A stretch of 37,068 bases of DNA. Source: Flavobacteriaceae bacterium (GTDB taxonomy: Bacteria > Bacteroidota > Bacteroidia > Flavobacteriales > Flavobacteriaceae). The DNA lies in the NCBI GenBank assembly GCA_947446865.1, contig CANFHX010000026.1:1-37068 (forward strand). The letters are read 5' to 3'. Position numbers and translations under genes: made by a program. Below are positions 36,922-37,068 of the stretch, piece after piece (position 1 is the first letter of the stretch; the number at the start of each line of letters is the position of its first letter). The notes under the pieces were generated by a model that saw nothing but the letters and a program-made list of their open reading frames with translations, had not been told where the DNA came from and searched no databases.

Positions 36922-37068
36922 GAGACTGGACAGAATTTTGTGTAAACTCTAAAAATGCTTAATGTTCTATTTTGCACCTATCTCCAAATATAATCAAAAA
37001 TTGGTTCATAATCAAGCCCCATTGCTTAATAGATCTCGTCCAGTTTTTTTCATTGTTTTTAATGGCAA
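36920..37068 (-). mobile_element. 3' end of a second IS256-family copy, inverted
   Basis: An exact 149-base inverted copy of 1-149. It contains the terminal repeat beginning GAGACTGGACAGAATTTTG at about 36922 and the C-terminal transposase codons. Together with the left end, it frames the window with convergent IS ends. Confidence 0.8.
36959..37066 (-). pseudogene. IS256-family transposase, C-terminal fragment cut by the window edge
   Basis: The 35 terminal codons are identical to those at 3-110, on the opposite strand. The reading frame is open to the window edge. It is partial only because of the boundary. Confidence 0.75.

Overview
The window looks like a stretch of a Flavobacterium-type genome (Bacteroidota, Flavobacteriia). 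The evidence is the strong A+T bias, the A-rich leaders without Shine-Dalgarno sequences, promoters of the Bacteroidota form TTTG-N(17-23)-TAnnTTTG, and gene content such as a fused SecDF, type B L31 and CtlX, together with DUF4199, TonB-receptor and ORF6N genes. Most of it is chromosomal housekeeping. I found no prophage, CRISPR array or complete defence island. Both ends are the same 149 bp in inverted orientation: the 3' end of an IS256-family transposase gene plus its terminal repeat. The window is therefore bounded by two convergent copies of one insertion sequence, and is probably a contig that ends where the repeat collapsed.

Layout. 1-2865: IS end, then three exported proteins (two small beta-barrels and a lipoprotein) with similar leaders and signal peptides, each followed by its own terminator. 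2895-6222: xerD, convergent with a minus-strand group of coiled-coil ORF, zapA, a 6S-like RNA and rny. 6416-11348: an envelope cluster of M23 peptidase, TonB-dependent receptor and an EF-hand-like lipoprotein. 11345-15621 (minus): phosphohexomutase, MsbA-like ABC exporter and a DUF2971 protein, tightly coupled. 15636-17804: a dispersed hairpin repeat, an ORF6N gene carrying a perfect palindrome inside its coding sequence, a GtrB-like glycosyltransferase and a DUF4199 membrane protein. 18028-21048: L31 with a structured leader, a GlmU-like protein and the tRNA methylthiotransferase MtaB. 21054-23875: a small unknown protein, a GNAT-like protein, an alpha/beta hydrolase, a lytic transglycosylase and a short TauE/SafE protein. 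24068-34362: gyrB, an exported DUF6588-like protein, mdh, secDF, eno and gltA. 34426-36861: two guanidine-modifying (pentein-fold) enzymes separated by a four-helix-bundle gene that sits between inverted low-complexity repeats.

How the genes fit together. mdh and gltA are TCA-cycle enzymes and eno is glycolytic, while the two pentein enzymes point to arginine/citrulline metabolism. zapA, rny and the 6S-like RNA are core division, RNA-decay and transcription functions. The M23, transglycosylase, TonB and secDF genes serve envelope growth and transport. The least ordinary signals are the ORF6N palindromes, the insert between the two pentein genes, the L31 leader hairpin, the 6S-like RNA, and an IS that appears to have landed in a dispersed hairpin repeat.
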